A DNA stretch of 64,000 bases from Cucumis sativus (GCF_000004075.3 NC_026659.2:1860001-1924000); one strand, 5' to 3'; shown: positions 25,407-39,683, counted from the first letter of the stretch. Notes: a model not told the origin generated them from the sequence alone. Numbers and translations: made by a program.

Positions 25407-28129
25407 TATTTAATCAATTGTGATAAATCCTATCATCAAACCGTCCCTAAATTATTTTATAAGAAAATAAGATGGAGTTAGAAAAATCCAATGAATGAGA
25501 GATTCAAAATCCCAAGTCAATTTACTTACTTAAAAAAACATCAATTCAACGTGACAATCATATGTATATATATATCAATTGTCAATTGTCAAATACATAT
25601 TTTCAAATCTCTAATAATTTCTACTTTAATCATCTATTCTACTTTTTTTTTTTATTTACTGAGGTTAACAATTTGGTGATTCAAATTTTTTATATTTAAG
25701 AAGTTATAAATACATCCGTCCTATGTTTGAATTGATTATACTTAAATTATGAACTTGATTTCTTTTGCAGTGATTTTCTCTTTAATATATATATGATATT
25801 TATTTGAGAAAATATAGTTATATATTTATAATTATTTTTAAGTAGTTGTCCATTTAAAACCTCCGTTCCCTATATTTTTTTCAACCAATTGTATATATAG
25901 TTGTGTTCTTAATTTCTAAAAAATCTAATTAAGTTGAAGTTGTATATAAGTGCAAAGATAGAACCACGTCCCAATCGATATGGGTGTTATCCTCCATGCT
26001 TAACTAGTAACACACAATTAGTCAGGATACTTTGGTGGTGGTGGAGGAGAAGTTGTCTCCCTATATAACACCTTCTTAGACATTACTTTTGGAGTTATAT
26101 AGTATCAATCAGGTGTACTCAGGGTAGGTTTGATATAATCAATCGGTCAGTTCGAAATTTCTTATCCTTTTACGTAGATGAAGTTAACTTGTATGGTGCC
26201 ACCGCATTTTTTCCCTTTAGAGAAATGTAGATGTGACCCATGGGCCCTTTTAGGCATTGTCTTATGATCATATAACATATTCCATGTGCTTTCTTCAAGG
26301 AGATCATGTGTATGGTTTCTTCCGTTCCTAGTTTTCCTCTTAGCATTACTTTTTTCCAATTGAATTAGGTAATGTGATTGTCATGTTGCTGATTTTCTTC
26401 TTTTTTTTTCTTTGCATGACGATGGTAAGATCTAATCGTTAGAAGAAGAAAAACTCGAGCACAACCCATGCATGATGCAACCCCTTTTAATTTTATTTAT
26501 GTATGTAAAGAAAAGGCAAAAAATTGATCGTAATCGTATTAAAATACATCGAAATTAAATTTTATATTTGATTATTGGTTATACAGTGTAAGATATAGGG
26601 ATAAAATGAAAATTTAAGAGTAAAGTAAAGTAAGGGTATTGTTTGAAGCTAATTTTAATTTGTCAAATCAATAAGTATATGCTATTGGACAAAAACGTGA
26701 GGTGCCGGGCGGTATTTTGAAGACCTTAGAACAAAAAGGAGGAAATTTTAGAGTTATAAAGTTAAAGCAAAAAGCTATATAAATGCATGCATGTTACTAA
26801 ATTCTATCTTTTTCTTCTCAAAAGTCCAAACAAATAACCTAGAGGTTCTCTTTTTGACTTCACTATTTTCTTAATTGTTTTATTACTATTATTGATGCTA
26901 AATAATCAATGGAGAGACTTAAACTTAAATTTAGTACTTTATCATCTAACACTCTCACGTTTTATATTTTGTAGAAGACTTAAAAGAGTAGAATTTAAGA
27001 TTAATATAGGGAAGAAAGCAAGATTTCTAGATCACCATCTACTCTAAAACTTAGTATCGTTAGATTATTAATTTAATACTAAATGGGCCGTGGTCGAGTG
27101 TAGCTTATCTCCCTACAACTTCTTCGTTTATCATATGACAATAAAATAATAATTAACAGTTTTTAAAAAGTCAAAATATATTGCTACATAACCGTTTTAA
27201 TTAGACAATCAATAGATTATATTAAAACAGGTGTAGATGTACTATTTATATTAAATAATATACCTAAACCAATCATCGTTAGATTTTGTCGTTGTTATTA
27301 GTTTTTGTTGTTGCTTCTTAATGGGTAAAAGAGTTGTGATGGAGTAAATGAGGTATGGAATTTAATTAGAGATGAATGTTTTTGTAAGTGTGAAAGTAGA
27401 AACTATAAATGTAGATATTAGCCAAAGACCTCTGAAGTACAAATTGATTTTGATAGAATTTTGTATTAAATGTGTTTTATTTGGAAAAGTTTGAAAGAAT
27501 GGGATTTTAAAACAAATTGAAAAAAGTTGTAAAGATGAGTTAATGAATTGGATGTGTCCTAAATATAGTTGAAATTGATGTTTTGATTCTCTTAGAGTTA
27601 TTAGAATTGTTAGGATTATGTTTAGCATTATTATAGAATTTTGTTTTTTATTTTTTAAATGTGGACGCAAGGTGTAGCAGTATTGAATTTGGAATTTTCT
27701 TTTTAGATTTTTTTATTTTTAAATACTCGTTGTTATATATACACAAAAAATTTAATTTAACTACTATGTATTTGTTAGACCTTATATACTTTTCAAAGAA
27801 AAGTATTTTCTTTTTACAACTTATTTTTTAAAAATATCCTTAGAATCCTAGTCAAACATTTTATATCTTTAAAAAGTCAGTTGAAAATTCCCGTTGAAAG
27901 GTTAAGATTTTAGAAAGCATTTCCTACCGGCATAATATCTCAATCCTCTTTCATGTAATTGTAATACTATATATATATACATATATGAAAATGAGAACAG
28001 TTCAATGTTACCAACCAAAAGTTCATAAAAAAATTTCATCCCTACTGTGCTAAAAAAGACTTAGATTTTCTATTTTCTTCCTTATTTGGCATTTCAAATT
28101 AAGCTGGATTGAATTTAAATTCTAGTAAA

Positions 28130-28350
28130 ACACATATTAAATTATGAATTTAGTCTCCAACTTTGAAGTTTTTTAACTTGATCCAATCTCTCAAATTTTG
28201 ATTTTTTTAAAAAAAATCACAAACATACTCAGCACAAAATCAAAAGCTTAGAGTTACATTAAACATAAAATCCAAAATTATAACTTAAATAAGTTGATTA
28301 GAAGTTTATTAGACACAATATTGCAAGTTTAAGGATGAACTAGATACGAG
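28130..28350. repeat. Possible dispersed MITE-like repeat
   Basis: Blocks such as TTTAGTCTCCAACTTTGAAG at the left and TTATTAGACACAATATTGCA followed by AGTTTAAGGATGAACTAG at the right resemble fragments of a common plant repeat with TTTAGTCCCTAAACTTT ends. The ends are too decayed to define a terminal repeat. Confidence 0.35.
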
Positions 28351-29222
28351 TGAAAGCTTATAGCAATTAAAAAAAAAAGTTTATTCTTTTAATTTTTTCT
28401 AAATTTGTGTAAAGTTCAATACCCTCCAAATTAGAATCATGACATGGGACCTAAAGGAAAGCACGACATGGTGGCAAGAAGGTTTATAATGTGATTTAAA
28501 AACACTTGAGATATGAAAGAGAATTAAAGCAACTTAAAAGTCCAACTAATAAATTTAAAACTGAAATAATTGAAAGTCCAACCAATGGCAACACTTTGCT
28601 ATCTTAATTATCAATTATAATTTCTAAATAATAATAATAGACAGCATAGCCAAAATTCAGTCGCAAAAAGCAAGTTTTGTTCCGAACCAGCAAGCAATCA
28701 ACTTTTATAATGAAAGAAAAGTAAAATAGGAGATATTGTTCTTTTATAAATATTATATGAAAAAAATAAGTACTTTCATTTACTATTAAGAAAATAAATA
28801 AAAATAAAGAAATGTATTTGGGTGCAAGTACCCTATAACAAATTGACACGTGATGGAAAAACAATATTATCTTTTATATAAAAGAATAGTAAGTGTAATC
28901 TAAGTTACTCCTGATAACAATAATTTGATTTTTTATTAAAATATATTTATCTTTGAAAATTTTAATTTGGTAACTATATACTACACAAATTTAAGTGTAA
29001 TCGAGCCCATATTCGAGTTTTTTTCCTTATCTTTTTCTCCTCATTCATAATTAAAGGGGATGCATGGATATGAGTGGGTAGAACCCCACTGCACCAAAAT
29101 ATTACTTAAAAATAAATAATTTCTTCATCATAATGTAAGACAATGAAATCATATAATTTTCATTAAACAAATATATCTATCTGGCGTCATGCATGATAAA
29201 CATGTTGAATTCCATACATAAT

Positions 29223-29232
29223 TATATAAATA
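29223..29232 (+). promoter_or_regulatory. TATA box of the second LOR gene
   Basis: TATATAAATA lies about 113-122 bp upstream of the ATG at 29345. No other strong TATA lies nearer the start. Confidence 0.55.
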
Positions 29233-29344
29233 AAAACTCAACTCCATGTTTTGTTTTGTGTTTCTTCTCATATATTAAAGTTTCAAGTCTCTGACTTGGA
29301 TAGTTTTATTTTAAAACATAAAACTAAGATACTGTAATAGAGAG

Positions 29345-30305
29345 ATGATCATGGAGGCCCATAAAGTTTTTGGGAAAGAAGACGGAATCTTCTGTCCTAA
29401 ATGGCTAAATGTTTCATTTTCACCGATTTCTCTTTTCTTTGGTGGTGAAGCTGCTTGTTTTCCTTGTATGACAGCTGATTCAAAGGCAGAAACTTTCACT
29501 CTATGGATGAAGTCTCTTATCATGCAAGGAAATGGTCTAACAGTTTTCAATGAAAATGGTCAGATTGTTTTTCGCATCGACAATTATGATGAGAAGAGCA
29601 GCAGGGAGGTTTCTTTGATGGATCTTGGAGGGAGACTTCTCTTCACGCTACGTCGAAAGGTGGGTTTCCATGAATAAGGACTGAATCTTATTGTGTACCT
29701 ATTGTTGTATTGGTTTCCCTCATTGATTATTTTTGGTTTCATTTGGCAGAGTATATGGTTTGTGTGTGATTGGGAAGGATTTAAAGAGGATGGTAATGTA
29801 AATAATGAGGAAAGAAAACCATTCTTTAGAGTGAAAAAGGTTCTCGGATTTTTCAGTAAAAAGTTAAGCTGTGATGTAAAATTTTATGGAGATGAATCTC
29901 CGGCAAGTTTGTGCTATAGGTTCGAAGGGTTGTGGGGCAAAACAACTTTCAGAATATTAGACAATCGTGGAGGTGTTGTCGCAGAGGTAAGTCCTTTTGT
30001 TTTTCGCTAAAATTACACAGCTTTTGATATCCATATCATGCATTAGTATGATATTATCCACTTTTTTACTTAAATCTATAGTTTTTCCCACTCATCAAAG
30101 TTTTTATTGGAGAAAAGAAGCGGTGAAAAGTGATGAAATGAAGTAACTGGCATTTGGGTTTGTGCAGGCAAAGAGAAAGCAATCATCTATAGGGGTTCTA
30201 TTGGGAGAAGATGTTTTGAGTTTGGTCCTAGTACAGACTAATTTAGACCATTCCCTTCTCATGGCTCTTGTGACTGTTTACCTATTGATTCAACACAGAA
30301 TATGA
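29345..30305 (+). CDS. LURP-one-related protein (DUF567), LOR4-like
   Basis: Three exons, 29345-29659, 29750-29986 and 30168-30305, encode 229 residues. The introns fall at the same places as in the first LOR gene: after the FTLRRK strand and after VVAE. Core motifs are ETFTLWMKSLIMQGNGLTVF, QIVFRIDNYDEKSSREVSLM, a TTFRILDNRGGVVAEAKRK strand and GEDVLSLVLVQTNLDHSLLM. The N-terminus is about 20 residues longer than that of its neighbour and lacks the Ser/Pro run. A second ATG at 29351 is an alternative start. The protein is probably cytosolic or membrane-associated, with no catalytic motif. Position next to GT90, LRR and NT-C2 genes suggests correspondence to Arabidopsis At1g63410. The gene converges on the minus-strand NT-C2 gene, leaving 790 bp between stop codons. 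Confidence 0.93.
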
Positions 30306-31095
30306 TTCATTTATTTCAAAAGAGTAAACAAGGAGACAAACCTGGGAACAATGCATGAAAGAATCTGATGATTCTTTGCTTCACGCAGCCAAAATTGCAA
30401 ATTGGACCCAAAATATCCAGCTTCTTGACCAATCCAACCCAACGCTTTTTGTCCTTTTCTCCCTTCAATTCTTTCAAGAGAATTAGGAGCAGCCATCGAA
30501 AAGTATGCAATTGAATTCAGAAATATTGTATATGAATACTTTTACACTGTATTGTTAGTGGATTTCTTCTGTCTGATAAGATATGGGTTGTTGGTTACTG
30601 ACCACCTTCAGGTTCTTCAATTATGAGGCTTGGTGCCTGGTGGGATGAGAATTTTATGCAAAAATCCATCTGCCTGCAATAGACTCAGTTACAAGAAATT
30701 TCCTGCAAAAGTAAAAGAGTTTAACCATAGGAGATGCGCTTTTAATTTCACAAGTAGAGGTCCCTTTCCCTTCTTCCTATCCCTGAAGTGTTGACTGAAA
30801 TAATAAAAGAATAAGAAACCTCCTGTATTCCATGGCAAGCTATGAAAGATAATTACATCATTTAAAAATAAATATAGAGAAGTTCAATGGACCAAAAAAA
30901 CATTTGACTAAATCGGACAGATAATGTCAGATGTGGCTTTCTTTTTGCTTTTACATTTTTTTCTTCCTTTTTTTCTTTTTTTTGGTGGGGAGGGGGCTAT
31001 ATAATATACAAACAAATTATTTATTCACTCTAAGAGAATGTGTGGTATCACGCTACTTCAAGTTACGTTTTCTATATAATTCTAAGAAATAATTA
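30306..31095. other. Convergent 3' intergenic region
   Basis: This segment separates the stop codons of the second LOR gene (plus) and the NT-C2 coiled-coil gene (minus) and must hold both 3' UTRs. It includes a T-rich tract near 30955-30985. The short minus-strand ORFs at 30311-30510 show no family features. Confidence 0.5.
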
Positions 31096-34000
31096 CTAAA
31101 TCTTCTTGTAATTTTTAAGACTGCGTAGAGTCATTACAAGCTGCTGTCTTTCACCTTCTACCTCTGCAAACTTGAGACTTATCTCTGAATATCTTTCTTG
31201 CATTTCCTTTAGTTCACTCTCCATTAATTTGTTTTTTTCCCTCAATAATGCTAATTCTGTCGAAAAATTGTCGCAATTGTTGTCACTGTCGTCAAGTTTG
31301 CAGGCTTTCAATTCTGTCTCTGCTGAAATTCTGTCATTCCTGCGGGAGAATAGAATAAGGACGAGGATCGTGGAATTGATTCAATTAATTGGACGTACGA
31401 AATCGGAAACTGAGCAAGAACTTTGAAGAGATGGAGAGGTTATTATCTGCTTTTTAACATACCTTTCAACTGACACCGTATTGCCACATTCTACGGATGA
31501 TGAAGAAATTGGGTTTTGGCCTTGGTTCACCACTGTATCGTTGGGTGAATCACCGGTCCTTTCGACGCTGCTTGGATAGATATTTACCTGCTTCCAATTC
31601 AGCAATCAGACGTTATTTTAACGACATATACATTATAAGCACGAACATGAGAAAGATTGCCGATATTATATTGACAAGGGAAATTCAGACACCAAAAATA
31701 TTACATGGTGAATCATTGATAATTATGTTCATAAATACCTATGAAATCCGTAAAGTTTGTGTTTGTTAATGAAAAGAAATATTCCTTTTGACACAACTAT
31801 GGAGGTTAGAATCTGCATCCTTCAAATAATGCATATTTCCTACCTCTTGGAATGAGCTAGTAGGAGCAACTTCTTCCAATTTGCACTCTAGCTCTTCAAT
31901 TGTGTGCTGAAAATCCACTGCCTTTTCTGAAATTCTACTAGCTAGAGTTTCAATGGCGTCTTCTTTCAAACTTATCTGTCTCTGGAAAGAAAAGTAGGAT
32001 CCACAAAATGAATAATATGATTGAACTACAAGTTTACCAATTACAAAAAATTTGAAAAAAAATTGATTCTTGGCTTGGAAGCATATGCAATCATGCATCT
32101 CCCATGCAAGATTCTTCATTTTGACACTGCATCTTTAGATTGAAATTCCTCTTTAATGTCAGTAGGGTACCTCAAGCAATTCAATTTTCTCCCTTAGAGC
32201 TGCGACTTCCTTTGAACTACTTTGGCATGGAGTGGACTTGTTACTTTCCTTAATAGCTTCAGTTCCATCACAAGCTGACGTTTGTTCCTCACTATACCAG
32301 AGCATGTCAACACCGTTGAATTCCTTCGCCTTCTTTAAGTCATCATTTAGCTGAAAGACCTGGTGTCTGAGTTTATCTTTCTCTATCTCTCCTTCTACTA
32401 AAGAATGTTTTAAGTCACTGTAGTGATCTCTAAGCACCTCCAACTCTGTTTGCAGACATCCCATTGATATCTCATGTTCATCCTTCTGATGCCTTATTCT
32501 ATTTATCTCGATCTGAAACTTCTCACCTGCTTTCATAATCAAAGCAATGGTTGTTACCAGGTCATTTCTTTCCATGTTTTCGTTCTGAATCAAGCTCTCG
32601 CTTTCTTTGAGAAACCTATTCTCTGTCGTGAGCCTTTCAACTTCATACTTGAGCAACAAAATCTCCCGAGAGAGAGATTCAAAAACCTCCTTTTGAATTT
32701 CTTGTTGATCAAGCAGCTTGGATTTCGTATGAAGTTCTAAAAACATGTGTTCTATCTGACTTGTTTGCAAATCTACTACATTTTTTAGTTCACAGAGCTT
32801 AGCCTCATGCTCCCTCTTAACTGATTGGAGGTCTTTATTAGCAGACGCAAGTTTTTCATCTAATTGAATTTTCTGCAGTTGCAGCTCGATAGATTCTGCC
32901 ACAGCTTTAGCAGCTACCTTCTCATTTGCATTAAACGTCGAGGCTATCTGCATCGAAAGCCGCTTCAGTTCTTCTTGAAGCCTCTCGGCTGTATTTGCAT
33001 TTCTCCACCTTGTCTTTCTCAAGTCCTCCTCTGCTAGGATGGCTCTTCGCTCCTGCTCAATTTTGGCCCGTGTCATATCTTCTAGATCACCTATGAATTT
33101 TTCAGCTTGCTGCTCCAGTTCTTCTTCCAAGGCCTGGATATGGGATTCAAGCTCTTTTATGGTGCTCAAAGAATCAGAGAAGTCCTTGGACCGCTGCTTA
33201 AGTTCCCTATCCAAGTGCTCTATGTGCGTTTCCAGCTCTACTATGGTAGCCGAGGACGTGCATTCTTCTTTCATATCAAGTTTCTCCTGTAGTTCACATT
33301 GCTCCAGTTTATATGACATGCCATGATTTTCTTGTTTCAGTATTTCATAGTCAAGTGCTAGTTGTTCCATATGCATTTCTAATTCATCCTTTTCTCTCTT
33401 GTAGAACTCTACTTCACTATATAGGTCAACAACCTTTTGTTCCAGAAGAAATGTTTCATTTGCATTACTATGCTGCTTAACCAGCTTTTCCAACGCCTTC
33501 TGCTCCTCATCATCCTCAGATTCACACTTCGAGATGGAATTATAGAACTCTTCAGCATTCTCAGAAAATCTTGATCTGTCGTAGAGACGGAGTCTGTCAC
33601 CATTTTTTTGCTCTAACATTTCCTCTAGGTCTCGCATTGCAAGAATCAACTCATCATTAGATTTCTGAGTCTTCTGAAGTTGTAGTCGAAGATTGCTATT
33701 TAATTCCTTTTCTTTGTTTAGTTCTTCCTTCATTTCTTCTAGAAGAGCCTCTATTTCCTTATCCTCGAACTCCACGTTGTTTTTCGATTTGGCCTTGAGT
33801 TTCTCATATTCCGCCCTAAGTGAATCTCTCTCCTCTTTCAAGATGACAATTTCTTTTGACAAATCCTGACCCCTTTTACTTTCTTTGACAATTTGCTTTC
33901 GAAGCGTCTGTAGTTCCAATTCTGAAACTTCTGCCTGCCTGGAAAAGCCAACTAGCTCAGCCTTGAGCTTTTCAATCTCAATGTCAGCAACTTTTTCAGA

Positions 34001-35813
34001 CGTCGTAACCAGTCCAGACCTTTTTATAGGAGGCATATCATCTGACGATTCATCTATGCTTACTCCGTGATCAGAACCAAGGGACCACATTGATTGTGAT
34101 CTATGATTCTCCTTATTAGTGGATGTTGAAAGGAATGCTTCTGGTTTGTGAGGTTGTGATGATAAGGTAACAAGTTGAAGATGATTATTGTTTCTCGCAC
34201 TATGTTCTCGTGGAGTATCAAGTCCAGAGCTGCTCTCGGAACTTGACAATGTAATATCAGATCCACTTGATTCTCGACAGTCACCATTTAGTTCAAAATC
34301 ACGAGGGTTCTTGCCAATCTGTTCATCCTATTTACATAAAGAAAAGGAAAGAATTAGAGCAACAAAAACAATAGCTGTTAAAAAAACTCATTGAATTGTT
34401 TATTCTACAGTGATTTTTTAACCGAAAAAAAAAAAAAAAAAAAAAAAACTGCAGTCCACAAGTTAGAATGATAGAAAACTTCATGAAATCTCTGGAAAAA
34501 AAAAGGAAAAGAGAAAGTTGGAAATGGAGCCTTACTTCCGTGCAATTGTTTTTAGTGCTCTCATCTAATTCACCATTGCTCAAGTACGATTTCAAGTTCG
34601 TCTCCTGGGATTTAACACTGACATTGTCAAAATCTTCTACCTCTCTGTAAAAATTTTCCATCAGGAGCAGAGCAAACCCTCAGCTAAACATTAGCAAGAT
34701 AACCTCTAGAAAATTTGCAAGTAGAATGGAAAAATACTTTGAAACCGTAGATTCACACCTTGGCTCAATTTTAGCCTGCAGCTTCTGTATCAAAACCTAT
34801 GAAACAACAGAAAAAAAAAATTAGTAAATACTGGATGATGAATTTTCAGTATTCAATACAGTTCCTAATATTCAAATCCAAAGACCACTCAAACACGACT
34901 GATTCACACACAATTAGGTAACAGTTGGAAATACTCACGTGCAAAACCGCATCAGAATTTGAATTCTTTAGGGGAAGAGAGACAGAAGAAGATTTTGTAG
35001 CATCGGCATAATCAGCTAAGTTGATAGAAACCTCCCCAAACACCTTGGATTTTGCTCGTCCCTTCATGAACACCAAAGTTAAACTCCATATGTAATGTGC
35101 ATTTTCATTTTTCGCATACAACAAAAACACAATAAAATCTAGAATCTCCATACATAGACACATACCATCGATACGAGGAAATAATAGATTTTCTCATTGA
35201 TCTTCCCAGATTTCGTGTCTCGCGCGAACTTGACCGTTTCATAAACCGGCGTTTCCCATTTGCAACTTCCATCACGAACTGTAACTTTATCCAATCTTGC
35301 AGTTGGCTTTCCCACATCTCCAGGTACAACGGATAACGTCAATGCATCCACCACTGACTGTGACACCTGAGATCAAATTGCAATTACAAACTTAACAATC
35401 AAGCCAAGTAACTAAATGCAATCCAAACAACATTTCCCTGTTTGCAGTGAAGAAAACAAAAAAACTAAAAAGTTTCACGGGCATAGATGAATTGATCCGT
35501 TTCTATTCCACACATTCACATCACCAGAAAAGTTTCAAAATCCATTAATGCACTAATTTCTCACCTCTAACTACAGAACATCAACAACTCAAACCAAACA
35601 CACTTCAGTCTCAAATTCCATTCACAAAAACTCAATCTAAAACCAGCTATACAACAACCAAACAGCTTCCAAAATCATGGTCAATGTAGAAGCCAGAAGT
35701 GAAAGAAGAAACAAAATCAATATTCCTAAAAATACCTTGGTGACGTAGAACTGCAACTTGAATTCCGCCTTAACCTTATTCTTCTCACTCCTCCATCTCG
35801 CCGACTTAAACAT
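31096..35813 (-). CDS. NT-C2 domain plus long coiled-coil protein (myosin heavy chain-related, At1g63300/At5g41140-like)
   Basis: Nine exons, 5' to 3': 35736-35813, 35166-35366, 34939-35061, 34759-34796, 34536-34644, 32171-34327, 31844-31981, 31463-31587, 31096-31339. Phases close to 1070 residues. Residues 1-140 form an EEIG1/EHBP1-type N-terminal C2 domain (MFKSARWRSEKNKVKAEFKL; LTLSVVPGDVGKPTARLD; KSKVFGEVSINLADYADA). A Ser-rich, probably disordered linker follows at about 180-270 (SSSESSSGLDTPREHS). Nearly continuous heptad-rich coiled coil then runs to the end, most of it in the 2157-bp sixth exon. The 3' exons are short and the last ends in a further coil. NT-C2 domains bind membranes or small GTPase-linked factors in animal homologues, so a role in tethering organelles or vesicles to the cytoskeleton is plausible. 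It is not a myosin, since no motor is present. The ATG at 35813 is the first in frame. Confidence 0.93.
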
Positions 35814-38800
35814 CTCCACCTATCTTCCCGCGCCGGAAACCGATTCAGAGAAGAAACTCAAGCAATGAACGGAACCTCATTGCTGCAGTAGAGTGAGAGA
35901 TGTAAGAGGAAGAAACGAAGAGAAGAAAGTGGATCAAAATGCAAGCGAGATGGAATCGATGAAGGCCATTGAAACTCATAGTATGAAAAGCTCGAGAAAG
36001 AACCTGAGATTGAAGGAAAATGGAGGAAGAAGATTATGACATGGAAGAATTGGGAGATCTGAAGGATTCTCTCACTGTCCTCTTTTGGGAAGAAAAATGA
36101 AAAATTAAAGTGGAAAACATAAAAAAAGAAAAAAAGAAAAAGGAGAAGCTTCCGAGTATTATATTTCTATTTTATAACCTAATTTAATTTATTTATTTTG
36201 GGTTTGGTTTGTGTTGAGTTGAATAATGAAAGAGAGAGAAGATAAAATTTGGTCTGACAATTTTGCCCTTGTGCCCTTCCAACTTCAAATATTCCTCTGT
36301 GATTTATGTTAAGGTCACGTGTCGTCCAGCTAAGATTTTTCATACTCACATATATGCTACAAAATCTATAAATATTTATGGTATTAAATTTGTATGTCAC
36401 ATGTCATCATTTTTAATCATATTAAATGGAAAATATTATGAAACATAAAATTAAAAATAACCCACAACCAAAATACTGTAGGAAATATATTAAGATTAAT
36501 AATTAATACTAACTAATAAATATATAATATGAGGCAAAAACAAATGTATTTAGTAAATATGGTAGTTTTTTATTATTATTATTTTTTGTGTTGATAAAGT
36601 GGTCCATACTCCATTACCAAAAGAGTAAAAAAGGAAAACTATCAATAACTTGGACATCAAGGGCAAAATAAGGAAACGTTGATGCATACAGCTTATCATT
36701 GAATTAGATTGTTTGGAAGTTGTTCAATTTTTGGTTAATAAAAGAGGAAGTCGTAAATAATATTAAAACGACAATTCTACGTAGAGTTTAAATCACTCAT
36801 TTTGTCACATCTCGATTGAAAAATAGTGTGTTATCGATGGAGTGATGAGAAGGACATTAGAGAAAATCTGCTTCTTGGATTGAAAGGTCAATTTTTTCCA
36901 TTTGTTAGAAATTTGTTGATATGACATGGCCTCGTTGTGTTTAAAATATGTCAATGTGTTTTCATTTGTAATTTAACTAGTGATAAAAGCTCTAATGATT
37001 TTAATAATTAAATCAAGATGTTTATTGGTTGTTTAATATAGTTTTTTTTTCTTTTTTACTTAAGCCAATTATATCCCAAAGTTAAAGTAATATAAAACAA
37101 TCCCACTACATAAGTTTCACTAAAAATTCTCAATAAATTATAGCCTTTACCAACCGTTAAATTGGTTGGCTAAAAATAGCACTACCTTAATTAGTTATTT
37201 ATGTAGCCATTTTATTTGACTAAATTAAATAATAGAATGAATGACATAAAATAACTATATATATGTATATGTATGTATATGTGTGTATATATAAATATAT
37301 ATCATAGGATTCCTTTTAATTGATATGATTAGGAGAGGCTACTTTCATTTCCTTGTCCCATGCGCAACCATATTTTTCTTCCTTTAATTTTACCTTTTTT
37401 ATCTTTCTTTTGACCCTATAAAAACAAACAAATAACATATAATAATTTAATCCAAAAGGAAAATATTTTTATTTTAACATTATACCATAGTCCATGAGAA
37501 AAAAATTGTTTTATTTTTGTCACTTCTATAAGTTTTTGTTTTGGTGGCTAAAATATGTATTGTATAAACACACTATTTTCACAATATTTTGTATATGGGC
37601 TAAAATGTGAATTTTGTATACAAAACATGTATGTTCTTACAACCAAATCTAAAAAACCTAGAATGGTGTTGGGTCCTAATTATTATTCAAAGTGACTGCA
37701 TATTATTTAAAATCTCAAATTTCATTCAGTAGATTACACAATTTATACATTACAAATTGTAAAAGAATAAGAATAAAGGTATTTTTGTAACTTAGCTAAC
37801 AAATAAACTATAGTCGAAAAATAATTTGAATGCAACTCTTGAATGGCAGCCTCAAGTATAATAGTAGAAAAAGGAGTAGGGGTATTCTAGTCCTTTCATA
37901 TTTTTTGTTTTTTTAGTTATTTGAGAAAAAGCTGATTTGCCGGAGGCCGATGGATGACGACACAAGCGACGTAACGTAAGGGGCCGATTTCCCAACGGTC
38001 GTATAATGAAATGAAATGAAAAAACATTGTTTTAAATATATATACACCTTTTGAAAATGAGAAAATTGAATTGAAGAATGAAGCATATGCAATTCCTCTT
38101 CTGCCCAACAAACTTCACATATTTGCAATTACATTACATCCTCCAAGAAAAATCAAATATTTCTTTTTCTTTGAAAATAAAATTGTTGGATTTACGAGGA
38201 AGAATGGTTAATGCTTCATTGGGAGCCAAAAACCAATCCACATACGTTGACCTTGGTTTCTTATATATATATATTAAAAAAAATCTGAAGAGGATTTGAA
38301 TTCTATAAATTATGTTAATAGTTATATTTGATATCAGTTGATATTTCTCTAATTTCCTACAAATCTTAGTATGAAAAATCTTGTATATTACATTTATTAA
38401 TTGTTCGTCACATTAATAGTATTGTATTTGGTGACAAATCAAATAATGATCAACGATAGCATGTCCTATGATTGTACTATATTCTTCAATGTCACTATGC
38501 CACTTTGATTCAACATTTTGTTTAGATCTTGTAATACTAATAGTATGCACTATGGAATTATCACTTTTTTTGTTTTTGTAAATGCATATATTTTGGCAAC
38601 AAAACAAAGCTAGAAAAAAATATGTATTGGTTTATGAAAATAGTATTCAATTTTACAAGCAATCTAATACCAAAAAGTTGATACAAAGGATTGTTAAGTG
38701 TCAAATTATAATTTTGAATTTGATGTTTGAGTATTTTTACCGTTGAAATTTTGTATTGTTATTTGTTTATTTAAGAAAATAATAACATAAAAAAACTACC

Positions 38801-39644
38801 TATATTGTTTACTTATATATGATTTTATAAGATTTGTTTTATTTGAATTAGATTAGATCTAAATATAAATACACATGGTAAAAATTTGTCTTTATACTAT
38901 CGCATTGAAGTGTGATATGGACGCTATACTTATCAATTGTGTAGACTTATATAAACTTCTTAGCACAAAATTGATGTAACCATATGATTTTCTAGATTGA
39001 AAGCAATGTTCTAGTTTATTTTATTAAATATATTTAATTATCTTGTTTTTTTTTAATAGAAAAACAATGCTATTTTTAAAAAAGGGATAATAAGGTTGTT
39101 TTTAGTTCCTAATCCATTATTATATATTGAATTAGGTATTAAATAAACATCAATCTAATCCCTCTCTTTTTCTAAAATAATAAACAAAAAGTTATTGAGT
39201 TTTCATCACTAACCTAATAAATACATTTGACTTATTTTTCAACTATTAATTATAATACAATTCAAATATTTACTTCTTAATTTAATTACTAAATTTGAAC
39301 AAAATTATACACCTTTAACTTTTATCGTTAGGTTACATTTTGAATGAAAAAAAAAAGATGAGAAAGAGAAAAAAATAATGTGTTTCAAAATCTGATCCTC
39401 CTATATACTTTAGTTAATTTATAAACATGAATCTTAATCAATCTATTAATATTGTCAATAAATGTTAATTAAGGTAATAGATAACTATGAAATTTGGAGA
39501 AGGATTTAGTCATTTATTTTAGTTAGGGTTTGAAGAAAATAATTGAAGGGAAAGGGAAAGAGAGGAGGAGGGATTTTTAGTTTAAAGACGAGTCATGAGA
39601 GGAGCGTGAATGAAAGTGTCAGCGTTTTGTAAATAAGGAGAAGT

Positions 39645-39683
39645 CCACGTGACACTAAGCCTGTCGGTAAGAGCTCCACGTCA
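39645..39683. promoter_or_regulatory. Paired G-box / ABRE-like sites in gene-free DNA
   Basis: TCCACGTGAC and TCCACGTCAC lie about 31 bp apart. Such CACGTG plus CACGTC pairs are typical bZIP (ABA or light) response modules. A CT-rich stretch on the minus strand follows at about 39540-39580, like a 5' leader. No protein gene starts nearby on either strand, so any transcript would be non-coding or unrecognised. Confidence 0.35.

Larger units (their letters stand above)
22734..29222. other. Gene-free tract between the two LOR genes
   Basis: About 6.5 kb, strongly AT-rich. The first part is the 3' UTR of the upstream LOR gene. It contains a GATA-type MITE (about 23786-23963), an AC/AT compound microsatellite (25373-25406) and a repeat of ACATTT units near 23570-23590. 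A less AT-rich block at about 25950-26400 has no readable gene. A MITE-like stretch at 28130-28350 includes TTATTAGACACAA and TTTAGTCTCCAACTTTGAAG. Short ORFs here look random. Confidence 0.5.

Noticed and set aside
25950-26400. Less AT-rich block between the LOR genes, with a 65-codon minus-strand ORF
   Set aside because: It looks like possible retroelement debris, but no reverse transcriptase, integrase, LTR or SINE feature could be read, so no call is made.
29246-29278. 10-codon upstream ORF before the second LOR gene
   Set aside because: Its ATG lies only about 15-25 bp downstream of the TATA box, so it probably falls before the transcription start.
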